A program made the translations under genes and the position numbers. Below are positions 1-25,445 of a stretch of 64,000 nucleotides of DNA, piece after piece. The notes beneath the pieces are model-generated. The model ran no database searches and had not been told where the DNA came from. It worked only from the letters and a program-made list of their open reading frames with translations. Source of the stretch: Seriola aureovittata (Eukaryota; Chordata; Actinopteri; Carangiformes; Carangidae); NCBI RefSeq assembly GCF_021018895.1, contig NC_079385.1:20951803-21015802 (forward strand), given 5' to 3'. The stretch's first letter is position 1. The number at the start of each line of letters is the position of its first letter.

Positions 1-422
1 CTCCTGGTCTCAGAACCAGAACGAAGAAAAAACCAACAGATTTTCTGCTTGTTGTCGAGGGAATCATCAGTTATTATTACAGAGTTATTATTATTTTTAA
101 GATTTTAAAATATCTTTTTAATATTATATTCCATTTATCTGTTTGTTTGCATCCTTTGAATTGATTTATATTAATATCATATTATCATGTCATTAAATAT
201 TATTTTTCAGAGATATTTTTAAATTATTTTCATTTTCATCATCATCATCATCATCATTATCATCATTATTGTTATTATATAAACTGTATATAATATATTA
301 TTAGTATTAATATATTTATATTTGCTCATGTATTTGACATTTGAAGCAAAAGTAAAACGCTCACACTGACTCATGTTACACACTCGTTAAAAAAAAATCC
401 TAGTCAGCTGTTTTTAATCTTC

Positions 423-461
<39 letters not shown>

Positions 462-504
462 CACATCTGACATCTGTTTCTCTGAACCATCAGATGAAGA
501 TGAA

Positions 505-534
<30 letters not shown>
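423..534. repeat. Opposed (TCA)n and (ATG)n microsatellites
   Basis: About 39 bp of TCA repeat (423-461) is followed about 43 bp later by about 30 bp of GAT/ATG repeat (505-534). The two arms are reverse complements, so a single strand or transcript could fold into a long stem-loop. Confidence 0.8.
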
Positions 535-535
<1 letters not shown>

Positions 536-572
536 GGGCTGTTAACTCAACATGGACACGTAACAATAATGT

Positions 573-586
573 GTAACCATGGCAAC
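573..586. promoter_or_regulatory. X-box-like palindrome (RFX site candidate)
   Basis: The sequence GTAACCATGGCAAC fits the X-box consensus GTNRCC-N2-RGYAAC bound by RFX transcription factors. It lies inside a kiaa0930 intron. Function is inferred from the motif only. Confidence 0.35.
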
Positions 587-1080
587 CAGAGACAGAGGGG
601 GATGTAGGACAAACTACAAAAGGCAGACAGAGTCTGAGCAGACGACGCCCAAAGAATGTAATTATATAGAGAAGAAGAAGAGGAGGAGGAACCAGACCTT
701 CATCACACAGGCAAAGTACAACAGATCTCAGATCTGACGTTCGGTTCTGAGTCTGGAAACGTTTTGGATCCGTCAGAGAAACAAAGTGAGTTTCATTTTA
801 AATTCTTTGTTTTATTTGTTCCTTCGTTTAAATGGTGAAAACTTTTATTCCAGGAAACAACAAGAAGGTTTATAAAGAATTTTATTTCTGAAACTTTTAT
901 TTATTTCTTTGTCATTTTTACTTTCTTTAATTTTGATTATTTTCTTCTTCTTCTCCTGTGTTTCTCTCTTTATTTGATCTCTTTCATTCTTTTATCTTAT
1001 TTCGCTTCTTTTTTTAACCAATACATGTGATCTCAGATCAGCTGTTTGTTTCAGGTTATAACAGGTGGATTTTACAGTTA

Positions 1081-10879
<9,799 letters not shown>

Positions 10880-11150
10880 CTCCGCGCTGGGATCATGACA
10901 GTCCGGGCTAACAGCTACCGACGGCACCGGTTCACGGCAGCTAACTGACGGGGAGCGGAGGAGCGGGGAGGGGGGGGCGGGGAGCACCGAGGATCCCCCT
11001 CCCTGGTTCTTCCACTAGTTACTCCCCGGTAAGATCCTTAATGCGGCGGAGCGGAGCCGCCGGGGGTCGGTGCCGGTGAGCTCCGCTGTGGCGCCGGAGG
11101 ACGGAGCGGGCAGGTCGGGCTGCTGCTGGCGGGAGGGGGGGGGGGGTAGA
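10880..11150 (-). promoter_or_regulatory. CpG-rich promoter and 5' leader of kiaa0930
   Basis: GC- and CpG-rich sequence lies immediately upstream of the kiaa0930 start codon, including CGGAGC repeats at 11043-11060 and a G-run at 11138-11147. The surrounding DNA is AT-rich. This fits a CpG-type promoter without a TATA box. The transcription start cannot be fixed from sequence. Confidence 0.45.
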
Positions 11151-13670
11151 CTCTGGTCCTTGTTCTGTTGATCAGCTGGAAACACCCCTCACACTTCCTG
11201 TAACAACACGAGGCTTTTAAAGGGACAGAGCACCTGAACACGTTCACACACACACGCACGCACGCACGCACGCACACTGTGACCTGGAATATTCACAGGT
11301 GTTACAGACAATCCGTTCACCTGGTTAAATTGAAGCCAGTCTAATTTATTTTACATTTTATCAAACAAATTATCCATTAAAATCTATGTAATAATTTAGA
11401 TTTATGAACTTATTTTCATCAAGACAAATAAGATCATTTTTTAAAAATAATTTATTTTACATTATATCATAAAGGAAACCGCTTTAAAAAGTCATAATTT
11501 TGGATCATCACCTCAATATTTTCAAATTTTTGCTTTAATATTTTATCGATTGTGACTTAAAATCCAATCATTTTAATAAAAAAAGTAACTCGAAAAATCT
11601 CATAGTTCCCACATATAGTCTGTTATAGTGTACTATAGTTATAGTTTACTATAACAGTGTAACGCTGTATAGTGTTTTGTTTTTTTAATCAGGAATCATT
11701 TTAGTATTTTGTATATTTCCTTGGCTGAAACAGGAATACATTACTTTCTGACATGATTATAACTGTAGGTCTCTGATACAGTTTAATACTGCTACTGATA
11801 TTTTCATGTTCCTCCTTTTTAAGACCCACTTCTGTTTAACATGCTGAAATCTGTTCATTACCAAAGTAAATGTTGGTTTACTTCAGATCTTTTTAACTAA
11901 AACTGGATAAATGTGTGTTTGTACCTTTCGTACTTTCGTTATTATGTTTAATTATGTATAAATATGTGATTTATTCAGACATAATGTGATTAATTCAGAA
12001 AAGAGCTGATGAATAAACTGGATCTGAGTCTGACACCTCCGGTGCTAAGCGGGTCACAAATCAGACGCACCCCAGTTAGCGTCGCTGCCGAGCGGTAGGA
12101 GCGAGCAGGACAGTCCCCGCCCGGCTGGTGGAGGGAGAGGAGGGAACGCACCGAACTACGGAGTAAATCTGACATAATAAATGTTTCATATTTTATATAA
12201 TAACATTTAAACATTAAACTGTTCTGTATTTACTGGTCTGGTGTTTTTTTCCCGCCTTGTGCTCGGTTTAAACAGGCGACGGTTAATTACGTCAGTTTGA
12301 CCGTTAACGGATCATGATGTATCTAAATACTGTAAAAAGTTTAATTTAAATGGTGATAAAAAAAACAAACATGGCGGCAACAACGTTCTGGGTAACACCG
12401 TGATACAAACTCCGCCCGCCCAGACGGGGCTGCACCGCCGGTGAAACGGCTGTCTTTAAACGACTGCACCCTTTGTCTTAAGACAAAAGATGACGTCATT
12501 GCCTCGGGAATGATTTTACTGTTTTTTTTTAAAAGGAGAACTTTATGTGATCTGTACATGTTACCACAATGATAATGAGAATTATATTAGTGCAATAAAG
12601 ATTATACTGCAGTATAAATACACAGTTTACGTTAAGATGGATACACGAAAAAATAATACAAATAAAATAAATTTATTTATGTCTCAGTCATTATTATTGA
12701 TGCTAGAGTTCATCAGTATTTGGTTATTGTAACTTAGTCATTTGTAAAAATGGTTGAATTATTGCTTCGCACTCATATTATAGTCACATGACTGATGACA
12801 AGATATTGAGATTAATATTAATCTTAGTAAAAAGATATTTAGATGTTTTATAAACACGTTTGTTTTTGAGTCAGAGTTTGAAGTCAAAATGGACTTTATG
12901 AAATAATGAAATGTTAATTAGTATAAATAAGAAAATAGAATAAATAACATGTACAATTTCAATCTCATAATTTGAATTTCCCACAAATGCTTTTATTTCT
13001 ATTCTTCCTATAATTGAATCTCTTTTCACAGAGTGAGCACTTTTATTAATTAAACAATGACTCATTTGATGGGAAATATTGTGCTTTTTACTGCACTTAT
13101 ATTTAATAATTTTAGTCACTCTTTCAGATTCAGATTGGTAAAACAAAATATAATCCATAAAATGTGTTATATGTGTTATTAATGTAAACACTTTATTGAT
13201 CCCTGGGTGGAAATTCACAAACCTCCCAACATAATATAAACTCCTTAAAATGAGCTCCTTCTTTACTGAAGTGATGAACACATGAATGCATCATTCATTA
13301 AAACCAAATTATAATATTATTCTGAAATGGGACATCACACATAATAATGACTATTACCTACGGACAGATTGAGCCCGCCCCCAGGTTTTCTACTGTCTGG
13401 ACTGTGTGTTATTTTATTTTATACAAATTAATTTTAAGAATAATTAAGAAGAACAAACGCTGAAGCTACAACTACAACTAGATTTTAGAACTGGACTTTG
13501 ACACGTTTCAGTTTCACGCCCAGAAAATCTGCTTTTAATAAAATCACCACAAATGATTCACAGTGAAGCTGCAGCTTCAGGGGCCCCCGACAGTCGGGGC
13601 CCTTTCTCCTCACAGACCCTGAACACATCACGTAACCAGTGAAGCTTTTCCTCTTTCACATGGACGACTC
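11151..13670. other. Spacer between kiaa0930 and fbxo7
   Basis: I see no gene here. It holds a short CA/CGCA run (11245-11276), an imperfect palindrome of TATAGT/ACTATA units (11630-11663), a GC-rich island with CATGGCGGC at 12370-12440, and a TTTATTGATCCC repeat remnant at 13188-13217. Long open frames such as 12871-13281 are AT-rich and lack splice or protein evidence. Confidence 0.55.
13188..13217. repeat. Interspersed-repeat tail with TTTATTGATCCC
   Basis: CACTTTATTGATCCCTGGG followed by GGAAATTCACAA matches a motif I recall as very common in teleost interspersed repeats. A second copy is at 62240-62290. Class uncertain, possibly the end of a LINE. Confidence 0.45.
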
Positions 13671-13692
13671 TGGTTTCATTCAGGTCTTGGTT

Positions 13693-13698
13693 TTTATT
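13693..13698 (-). terminator. fbxo7 poly(A) signal
   Basis: AATAAA on the minus strand lies 33 nt after the fbxo7 stop codon, giving a very short 3' untranslated region. Confidence 0.7.
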
Positions 13699-13731
13699 AC
13701 AGAACACATCAGTCCTGAATCCAGACCCACT

Positions 13732-16609
13732 TCAGATGAATCCTCGCCGGACGTCTGCAGGTCGTCCCATTGCCCGGGCTCTGCGGAGGTCGTTCAGAGG
13801 TCGCCCGTTGAAAAGGGGGCCGAGGGGTTCGTAGCGGGGGTGAGGCGGGAGGGGGCCGCGGGGGAGGTGCGGTCTCTGGTCGTACTCGCCTCCGATGATG
13901 CCGGGCAGCGGCGGGTGAAGGGGGGCGGGCCCGGAGCCAAAGATGTCCCAGGGGTTTCGGTGGAAGGGCGGGAGGGAGCGGTGGCGAGCGATGTGTCGAT
14001 GTTCACAGCGGAGCTTGTGATATCTTTTATAAAGCTGCAGGAAGAAGAGAAAAAACTTTATTGAAATCTGTCAGACTGAGACAGAAACATTAAATTTTCA
14101 CAGTAACTGTGTCTGATGGATTCTCACCTCTTTCCAGTCGGTGTCTCTGGACCTGCTGGGATCTGGATCTGAACCACAACACACATATGAAGAGTGTATT
14201 TTTTATTATCATTTTATTACTCAGACTAGTTCCAGGTTACATCCCTGTTTATCCACAGTCATATAAAATAGTTATGGCTAAAAAGTGTGTCTTGACATCA
14301 CTGTGACCTTGACCTTTGACCTTTAGCCACCAAAATCTAATCACTTCTTCCTTGAGTCCGAGTGAATGTTTTTACCAAATTTGAGGAAATTCCCTCGAGG
14401 TGTTACTGAGATTTTGTGTCCGCGAGAACGGGACAGACGGACAACCTGACAAAAAAAATGGCTGCCGCTCTGACTGTTGCCGGGCAGAGGAATAAAAAGT
14501 AGAGAACCTGGGAGATAAATATTTTCTCTCTGTATTCAAACAGAACATCAGGGTTCTCACAGGTCACTCAGTCACTGTGGTTCTGGATTTTAAAAAGCTT
14601 GGTCTGGCCTCACCTGTGAAGTCCCGGCGGTACAGGTGTCTCCACAGTGTGGAGTCTGCGGTGGCGCCGTTGAAGTGTCTGCAGACGGAGGACAGTCTCA
14701 CCACGGAGCGGACGTCCAGCAGCCTGAGGACTCGGAGGAGGAGCTCCGGAGGAAGAGCAGCCAGACCGAACGCCACCGGCAGCGCCATCGCTGCAGACGA
14801 GAGGCAGCAGACGGATGATGACATTTCATGACCACATACGTCATCACAGAGCTTTTAGAGGTAAATCTCAGCCACCAGTTCCGTTCAGACAGGAAGTACT
14901 GTTCATTTACACCTCAGCTGTAATTTGAGCCATTTTTCAGCATGACAGTTGGGTTCAGATCGTTAGTGATCACCCAGCTGCTGCTGAAACATGAATCCTG
15001 TCTGAACGAGGCTGAAAAGTTTCATCGGACTAAAAACTAATAAAAAAAAGATGAATTTGATTAAATAAGATCAAAACTCTAAAAATCTGCCTCTGAACCG
15101 TCACATGACCTCTGCTGGTCCGTACCTTCTCTGGCGGCGGCGATCAGCGGGTACGCCAGCTGGTCTTTGAAGACTCGAGACAGTTTACTCAGGTCCTTGA
15201 ACGCTGCCGCCGCACTTTCTCCTGAACGACAACAACAGAGACGTGACATCATACTCAGTCATTCACAGAAGCTCCGTCACCGGCGCGAAGACACAGCGAC
15301 CAATCAGAGCCCTACCTGGCCACTCGTCGGTCACGTAGCTGGACGGATTCAGACACAGCTTACGAACCGTGTCGACGGTTTCGTTCACCTTCAGAGTGGC
15401 TGCGGGAGAAGAGACGGGTGAGAAACACTTGAAATGTCACATGTGGGCTTCCATAGATTTTACTCTCACTTTATTCTATTTCATTTCTACTGTGTTGATG
15501 TTTTTTTGGTGAAAATAAAACTATTTTCACAATAAACTTCCTCACCGTTGATGACGAGCACGGGGCCCATACACACGGCGACCACCATGGCGAGGCTGTT
15601 CTCACACAGAGGATGTGAGTACTGGAGCTTGAAGACTCCACCCACTGACCTCCACCCATCAGGCATCTCAGCAGGCTTCAGCTCACCGCCCTCCACACAG
15701 ACAATAAAAACCTCAATCATTTCATTCCTTCATCACAACTGTTCGAATGTTGTCTGGATTCATATTCAAGATCAATCTAACAAACAGGAAATGAAGAACT
15801 GAGATGATCAGTGAGTCATTACAGCAAATTTGTCTTTTAATTTGAAAAACGTAGCCCTTTAAAAACACCTTAATCCAGGTGTTTCCAAGGTTTACCCACA
15901 ATAATGGGACATTCAGGAACTGTATTTTAATAAGAGGCTTTCTTCGTGGCATCAGGGAGATTTAAGGTGCAACAACTGATTAACAGAAAAACATACAGTA
16001 GACTTCACTTTCTACCTTCAAATTACTTTAATTCTTCAGTTGCAAATTCAAAATTTGGGTTTTACTGTAAATAATGGATAAATTCAAGAATGATAATATA
16101 TCAAAGGCTCTTTATGGATCACCTCCGTGATTTGAAACCTCTTCAAATTGACCAAATACCCTGAAAGATACGGTGGTGCTGGAGTAAAGTCAGGACGTCG
16201 TTAAAATCATTAAGATTCAAAACATCTTTTCTTTACCTTTTCTTTAATATTTTATTTAGCTTGTCAGGCCTGATTGATTTTGTATTGTCATTTGGTTTGT
16301 GTTTCTGTCCAATTAAAGTGGAAGAAATCGTTAAGATTCATCTTCTGTGGAGCCTCAGATCTCAACAGACATAAAATCCAAATTCCTCACCTGAGGAATG
16401 AACCCAGTTTCGAGCATCAGCAGGTTTCCGGCCACCATGATGGCGTCGCTGGGGCTGGCGGTCTGGGCCGAGTGGTACAGGAGCTCCAGAGACAGAGGGG
16501 CCTGGCCCTCCTCTGCCTCGCTGCACAGCATGGGCTCCCAGCTGGGGACCGGGGGCTCGGAGGAGTCCAGCATCTCCCTGGTCTCCTCAGACTGTGTGAG
16601 GGCTGCAGA

Positions 16610-16662
<53 letters not shown>

Positions 16663-17169
16663 GCTGGTTAACACGGACACATGGAGAGAGTCAGGGTTAA
16701 TGTTCAGGTCAGTGACCAGCAGAGAAACACAGCTGTGATATGATTCACAAAGCTTTTATCTTCTTTTCTTCTCATGTGAGTTTTTATTTCAGAGTTTTCC
16801 TGTCACTCACTTCACGTCCAGTATTTAACACAAACGATGCTCTGTCAAAATAAAAGCTGGTTGTGTAAAAACAAAAGTTCATATTTACATCGTGTACATT
16901 CAGGAACGAAAAAACACACTGTGGCAAAAACCCAAGTGTTTATATTTTTAAAAGCAAACTGAAGAACGACCTTTTTAATCCGGCTCTTAATTGAATTTTA
17001 TTATTTATTTATCTTTCTATTTATTTAAATATTTGAAGCTGTTTTACAGGTTTGTCCTTTTTCTTCTATGATTACTTCCTGGATTGTTTTCTGTTGTTGA
17101 CGTCTTCGCTCCACAGCTTCTGTTATTACTGTCTTACTTTTATTGTTTTTATTTATTATTTGGTCAGTC

Positions 17170-17242
<73 letters not shown>

Positions 17243-19382
17243 AGCCTCACAGTATTGTTTCACTGCACTGGCAGCAATTTTGACTGGAAATGATGAGAAA
17301 AGCAAGAAGACAAATGTAATGCTGAGATTTTTATTTAAAGTTAGTGGGAAAAAAATTGGACACCCAGAGAGACTCTCCGAAATATTTATGGACCAAACTG
17401 GCAGCGCTGATGTTGAAGAACGTCGCCTTGGACTCGGTGGCAGCCGCTTTGGCCAGCATGGCTTCCCCATTCCCAGGTGGTCCAAATAAAAGCAGACCAG
17501 GAGCCGGAGCTCTCAGTGAGGAGGTCCGGCCTTAAGGCAGGAAGGACGACGATCTCCTGGAGTGTCTGCTTGGCCACATCCTGTCCCACAATGTTTTCGT
17601 AGGACACGGACACTCGCTGCTCACGACTTCCCTCTGAATCCTGGACGTGGGATCTGTCCACGCTCTCCTGGTTGTCCTTTGGTCTCTGATTCACCGCTGC
17701 AGGTTTTACCTTCTGGTCCTTTCCCAGTGGAAACATATTCACACACTAACTTCTTATTTTGATCTTGTGTTTAATTGTATTTATATCATATTTTATTATA
17801 AATATTGACCCTAATAAACCTTTTATCATTTTAAATGTTTATTTTAATCTTCACTTATCCTTACATCTGTTCTTATTGTAGTTGATTCATTAGCTTTAAC
17901 GTTTTAATTGGTTTATTTATTCCTTTCGTTTCACTGTTTTACTCATTTTTACTGTGTTGCCATTTCTGTTTAACTTCCTTCTTTTGTTTCATGGTCCCTT
18001 TGATGTTCGGTTACCTTTTTTTTTTTTTTTACACCTTTATCTTTCTCATATCTTTGCTTTTTTTGTGAAACATTGGATCATTTTAATTTAACCAGAAACG
18101 CCATCTTTCCCAAACCTCAACCAAACCAGACAGGACTGTGCATGTGAGAAAGACGACTCAGCATCAAACACGATGAGCTTCACTGACTCTGACAGCAGTT
18201 TACTGTCAACCAAGATTATTTTCTGCTCAAAGTGACAGTTTGAATTTCAGTAACAGATTCCAGAGTCCACACACTCTCTCATCACCTGTGTGCGTCACTG
18301 ACAACCCGCTTTTATTGTGTTCCACCACACTGACGCTGTGGGAGGAGCTTCACCTCTTCTGTGAGGATAAGTTTGTCTTTTTCTCTGAATAAGTTTCATC
18401 TTTCTGTAATAGATGTAAATATTTGATATTGTGTGTGTTTGAGCACTAAGTAAATACATATAAAATATTGTCTGACTGATTGATATTTGACATGTTATAG
18501 TGAGGAAATAAACCCGTCAGCGCTCTCTGGTGGACAAACTGTATAATGACACTGACCTTAAACACATTATTGACATTTCTCCTTTCTTATTGGTTGATAT
18601 ATACTGTATTATGATATTGGTAGATTTGGCTGTTTATCAGTTAGTCAGATCTTTATTTTATTTTTACACAGTCTGTATTTGCTGTTTCTCCACAGTGATC
18701 ACTGACGTTTTATCTAATTTATGTCAAATTATTAAATTAAAACTTGTCTGCTGAAGGTGGAGTTCGATCTTCTTTGTTAGGCTTTAATCACACCATTAAA
18801 AAGAGGAAAAAGGTCTGGAAACATATTTTTACCTCAGATGAATCACTCACCTGGTCAGAGGTCGTGGCAGCCATCAAATGCCTCTGCTGCTGTTGCCCCC
18901 GGCGCTCTGTGCTACTGGTCCTCGGGTTGGTGGAGCTGGTGGAGGAGTTTGAGGTGGTCACAGCGGCAGCATGGGCGGTGGCAGCTGCGGTGGCAGCTGC
19001 GGTGGCGGCTGCGGTGGCGGCTGCGGCGGCAGCTGCGGCTGCAGCTGCAGACTCAGGCAGGATGACACAGATCAGATCTCCAGAGACGATGCCGCAGGAC
19101 GACAGAGTCTGACCGGTGTCTGACAGAAGCTCTGAGCTGTTCAGAGACAAACTGAACTCTGTGTCTGCACTGAGAGATGAACAGGAAACATTCTGTATCA
19201 CAACGGCTTCATCAGTAAGAAGAATCAGTATTTGACTGTGTCTCTGGGTCGATGTCTTACCTGAGTCCGTGTAAAGACAGGATATTCTCCTTGATGTGAT
19301 CTTTGAGCTCTCCCAAACTGGGTTCCTCTCCCTCTATATCCACCCTGCAGGTCTGTCTGTTGATCCGGACCCGCAGCTTCAT
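13732..19382 (-). CDS. fbxo7: F-box only protein 7
   Basis: FBXO7 is the substrate adaptor of an SCF ubiquitin ligase; it also binds the proteasome regulator PI31 and acts in mitophagy (known for the family). Nine coding exons: 19382-19261, 19169-18851, 16663-16391, 15690-15546, 15399-15316, 15221-15126, 14790-14614, 14168-14128, 14034-13732. All phases join and give 1560 nt, 519 aa (human about 522). The N-terminal ubiquitin-like domain is residues 1-78 ([18 protein letters not shown] ... [12 protein letters not shown]). A linker follows with poly-Ala (82-110) and poly-Ser (149-166). The FP dimerisation domain covers about 175-335 ([26 protein letters not shown]). The F-box is about 352-400 ([18 protein letters not shown]). 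The Pro/Arg-rich tail holds [11 protein letters not shown]. The motif equivalent to human RFDP reads RYEP. The exon 3 start is slightly uncertain because the acceptor abuts an AGC repeat. A noncoding first exon is likely near 20671. Confidence 0.95.
14265..14500. repeat. Teleost interspersed repeat with DR1 motif
   Basis: The segment runs through GTGACCTTGACCTTTGACC, CACCAAAATCTAATCACTTC, CCAAATTTGAGGAAATTCCC, GAACGGGACAGACGGACAA and a terminal GCCGGGCAGAGGAATAAAA. I recall this order from a repeat widespread in fish genomes. It lies in fbxo7 intron 7 and contains a nuclear-receptor DR1 sequence at 14310-14322. Confidence 0.6.
16611..16661. repeat. (CTG)17 repeat within fbxo7 coding exon 3
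   Basis: Seventeen uninterrupted CTG units on the plus strand are read as AGC (Ser) codons on the coding minus strand, starting next to the exon 3 acceptor. Other frames would read poly-Ala or poly-Leu, but only the Ser frame connects to the conserved FP-domain sequence. Confidence 0.93.
17171..17242. repeat. (GATT)18 microsatellite
   Basis: Eighteen tetranucleotide units in tandem, within fbxo7 intron 2 and about 130 bp from the spastin-like pseudogene fragment. Confidence 0.95.
17371..17607 (-). pseudogene. Spastin-like AAA ATPase pseudogene fragment
   Basis: The minus strand reads [20 protein letters not shown] then LPALRPDLL. After a one-frame shift near 17514 it continues [40 protein letters not shown] and KYFGES. 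This resembles the start of the AAA domain of spastin (microtubule-severing ATPase), where the family has the Walker A motif GPPGNGKT. Here the Walker A lysine is replaced by glutamate, the frame is broken, and there is neither Walker B nor the rest of the domain. No intron interrupts about 80 codons, which fits a processed retrocopy. It lies inside fbxo7 intron 2, on the same strand as fbxo7. The upstream open stretch to 17742 has no clear similarity. It is surely not functional as an ATPase; the exact parent (spast versus a relative) needs alignment. Confidence 0.75.
18950..19052. repeat. GC-rich 12-bp imperfect repeat in fbxo7 exon 2
   Basis: Repeated GCGGTGGCAGCT / GCGGTGGCGGCT units encode eleven Ala and then three Thr-Ala-Ala-Ala repeats on the minus strand (residues 82 to about 110). 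The tract directly follows the ubiquitin-like domain. Confidence 0.85.
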
Positions 19383-19539
19383 GCTGTGGACAACACATGA
19401 TCAAAGTCCACCCTCAACAGAAATCAAGCATCAAACAGATCAAGTTCACGGAGCCACTGTCATGTTGAAACAGGAAAAACTGCTGCTGTCTAAAATATCA
19501 GTGTGTGCTGTAGCATTAAGATTTCCCTTCACTGGAACT

Positions 19540-20065
19540 AAAGGTGTGTCCAAATACTTTTAGCCTCAGTGTATACCTTATATTATACCTTTAACAAACA
19601 GATAGAGACTGAATCCTGTTTGTATTTTCACAGGATGCTTCAAAATGTAGATTTCATTAAAATTTGGTAAAAACTTAATGGAGTTTGGTGTAAAGATGGC
19701 TATTTATATAACATATTTAAACAAACGTTTTCATGAATCTCTGGACTCAGTTAACAGGATTAGTCCTTATACTTTTGTCTGCATAATAAATATACCTAAT
19801 AATCACTAACTACATCTGTTTTTCACGAAACTATAACAGCATGAATTCACCATGAAAAACACCCCAGGCAGAAAAGTATGTGAACAGAGGTGTCCACACA
19901 CTTTTGGCCACATAACATACCCCATAATATATTTTACTATACCATATAAAATCTGTTTTACAAACAAACTACACAGCGTGGTTCTTTAGTAGAACTGCGT
20001 AAAAACAGAATTCACTAAAATCTGCTAAAAAGTTCATGGAGTTTGGTTGAAAAAAATGTCTATTT
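19540..20065. repeat. Diverged direct repeats (~360 bp period)
   Basis: Two blocks share order and wording: AGGTGTGTCCAAATACTTTT ... TAATGGAGTTTGGTGTAAA ... CTATTT (from about 19540) and AGGTGTCCACACACTTTTGG ... TCATGGAGTTTGGTTGAAA ... CTATTT (from about 19888). GGTGTCCACACACTTTTGGC resembles DNA-transposon ends common in fish. It lies upstream of the fbxo7 start codon, probably in a 5' intron. Confidence 0.45.
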
Positions 20066-20670
20066 CTTTCTTTTAGGACTTTGGTGTTTTCTCATGATAT
20101 TACTACTCTAAATAATCTGCCATAAATATATTATGATTATCCATCATTTTGTACAAAGCTGACCTGCTGATCGCACTGTGAACAAAAAGGATTTGACTCA
20201 TTAATTTGCTCTGATTCGGGATGAAAGTTTAGCTGTTCAAAATCCCATTAACAATTTACCAGTTTTAATTTGTTGATGAGTCATTCCCGTTGTTTTCCAT
20301 CTTTGAGTTAGCTTGAAACAACACTGTACTTTCTAATTTAGCTAAAAATTCTGATTCAGGTAACTTTTAATTTTCCGTTAACTAACGTTAGAAACACGGG
20401 ACAAAATCACCAACGCATGAGACAAATAAAGCACAATAAATGAATTTAGACAGAAACAGATTCAGTAAGTCAGCATAAGTCTGGATTGTTATTTCATTAG
20501 AAATGAAACGTTTCGTTTTCGTTTCTAGCCTGGAGTCTGAACGTTAGCTAACGTTTCTAAGTTGCTGCGTAACAGTGAAGCTAGTTAGTGTAAGCTAGTT
20601 AACTTGTTTAACCAACGTTTACGGTGATGAAAACATTCAAGAGCTTCAGACCCGAACATAAAACACTTAC

Positions 20671-21391
20671 GCGATAAATTAAAGTAATGATATCCACTGA
20701 GCTTCAAGACACTTCTCTGATAAATCGCACTGTAAACATTAACAAGCAGCGACTTGACAACTGCGTCAAACTCTGCACGGCTAAACAACCCGTTTCCGGT
20801 TAAGATCTTCAAAGTAAATCTATTCAGTTTTTATTTTATTTTTTTATTTTTTATTTTTAAAACCTTCAGTAGCATAATTAGAAACATTTTTCAATTTGCA
20901 TGTTATGAGTGACATTGATATAATATTGTTTACCAGGCTGAGGCTCATACACCGCATGGCTCAGAGTGTATAAAGTATATATAAAAGTAGAAGTTATACT
21001 TTTGTTCTGGACACCGATCACTAACCTTCCGGTATTACTGTGGCTGTCATTGGTAAACTTGACAAAATATTATTTGACTACATCTATGGCAAGCGAGCAG
21101 TACAGCATTGAATATTTCTCCGATTGAAAAACAAATATTAAATACAAAATAAACATTAAAACTTTATTAACTCTATTTTTGAGTGTTTAAGTTTTAGTTC
21201 AAAAGGTTCACAGTCGACATATTTTGTAATTTAATATTTAATTTTCATGCGTCATGCCAAATTAACAATCGCGTTTCTCTGTCTAAGTGCTCGCGGCTTT
21301 CCGTACCGCTCTGCCTGCTGGCACTTGGCATCAGACAGGCAGTGAAACGCAGCGTTAAACCGTAAAAACTTAATATTTCTGGGTCAGAAAA
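20671..21391. promoter_or_regulatory. Shared head-to-head promoter region, fbxo7/rtcb
   Basis: fbxo7 (minus) and rtcb (plus) diverge here. A donor-like CGC|GTAAGTG on the minus strand at 20671/20670 could end a noncoding first exon of fbxo7. This would be needed because ATG 19382 lies just after an acceptor-like CCACAG. On the plus side the rtcb start is at 21392, preceded by a GC-richer stretch at 21285-21330. No TATA box stands out. Confidence 0.45.

Positions 21392-25445
<4,054 letters not shown>

Larger units (their letters stand above)
16664..18850 (-). other. fbxo7 intron 2 with pseudogene and microsatellite
   Basis: This 2.2 kb intron holds a GATT microsatellite and a decayed spastin-like segment; the rest is AT-rich without recognisable exons. 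Confidence 0.7.

Noticed and set aside
12366..12440. ATGGCGGCAACAACGTTCTGG then GTAACA as a possible first exon
   Set aside because: CpG-rich with a donor-like GT, but a seven-codon exon without an identifiable downstream exon cannot be supported.
12871..13281. 136-codon AT-rich minus-strand frame
   Set aside because: Low-complexity Ile/Phe/Lys/Asn-rich translation with no splice sites or similarity, overlapping an interspersed-repeat remnant.
18744..19112. Plus-strand poly-Ala frame near fbxo7 exon 2
   Set aside because: Antisense reading of the GC-rich repeat; the conserved ubiquitin-like domain fixes the minus-strand frame.
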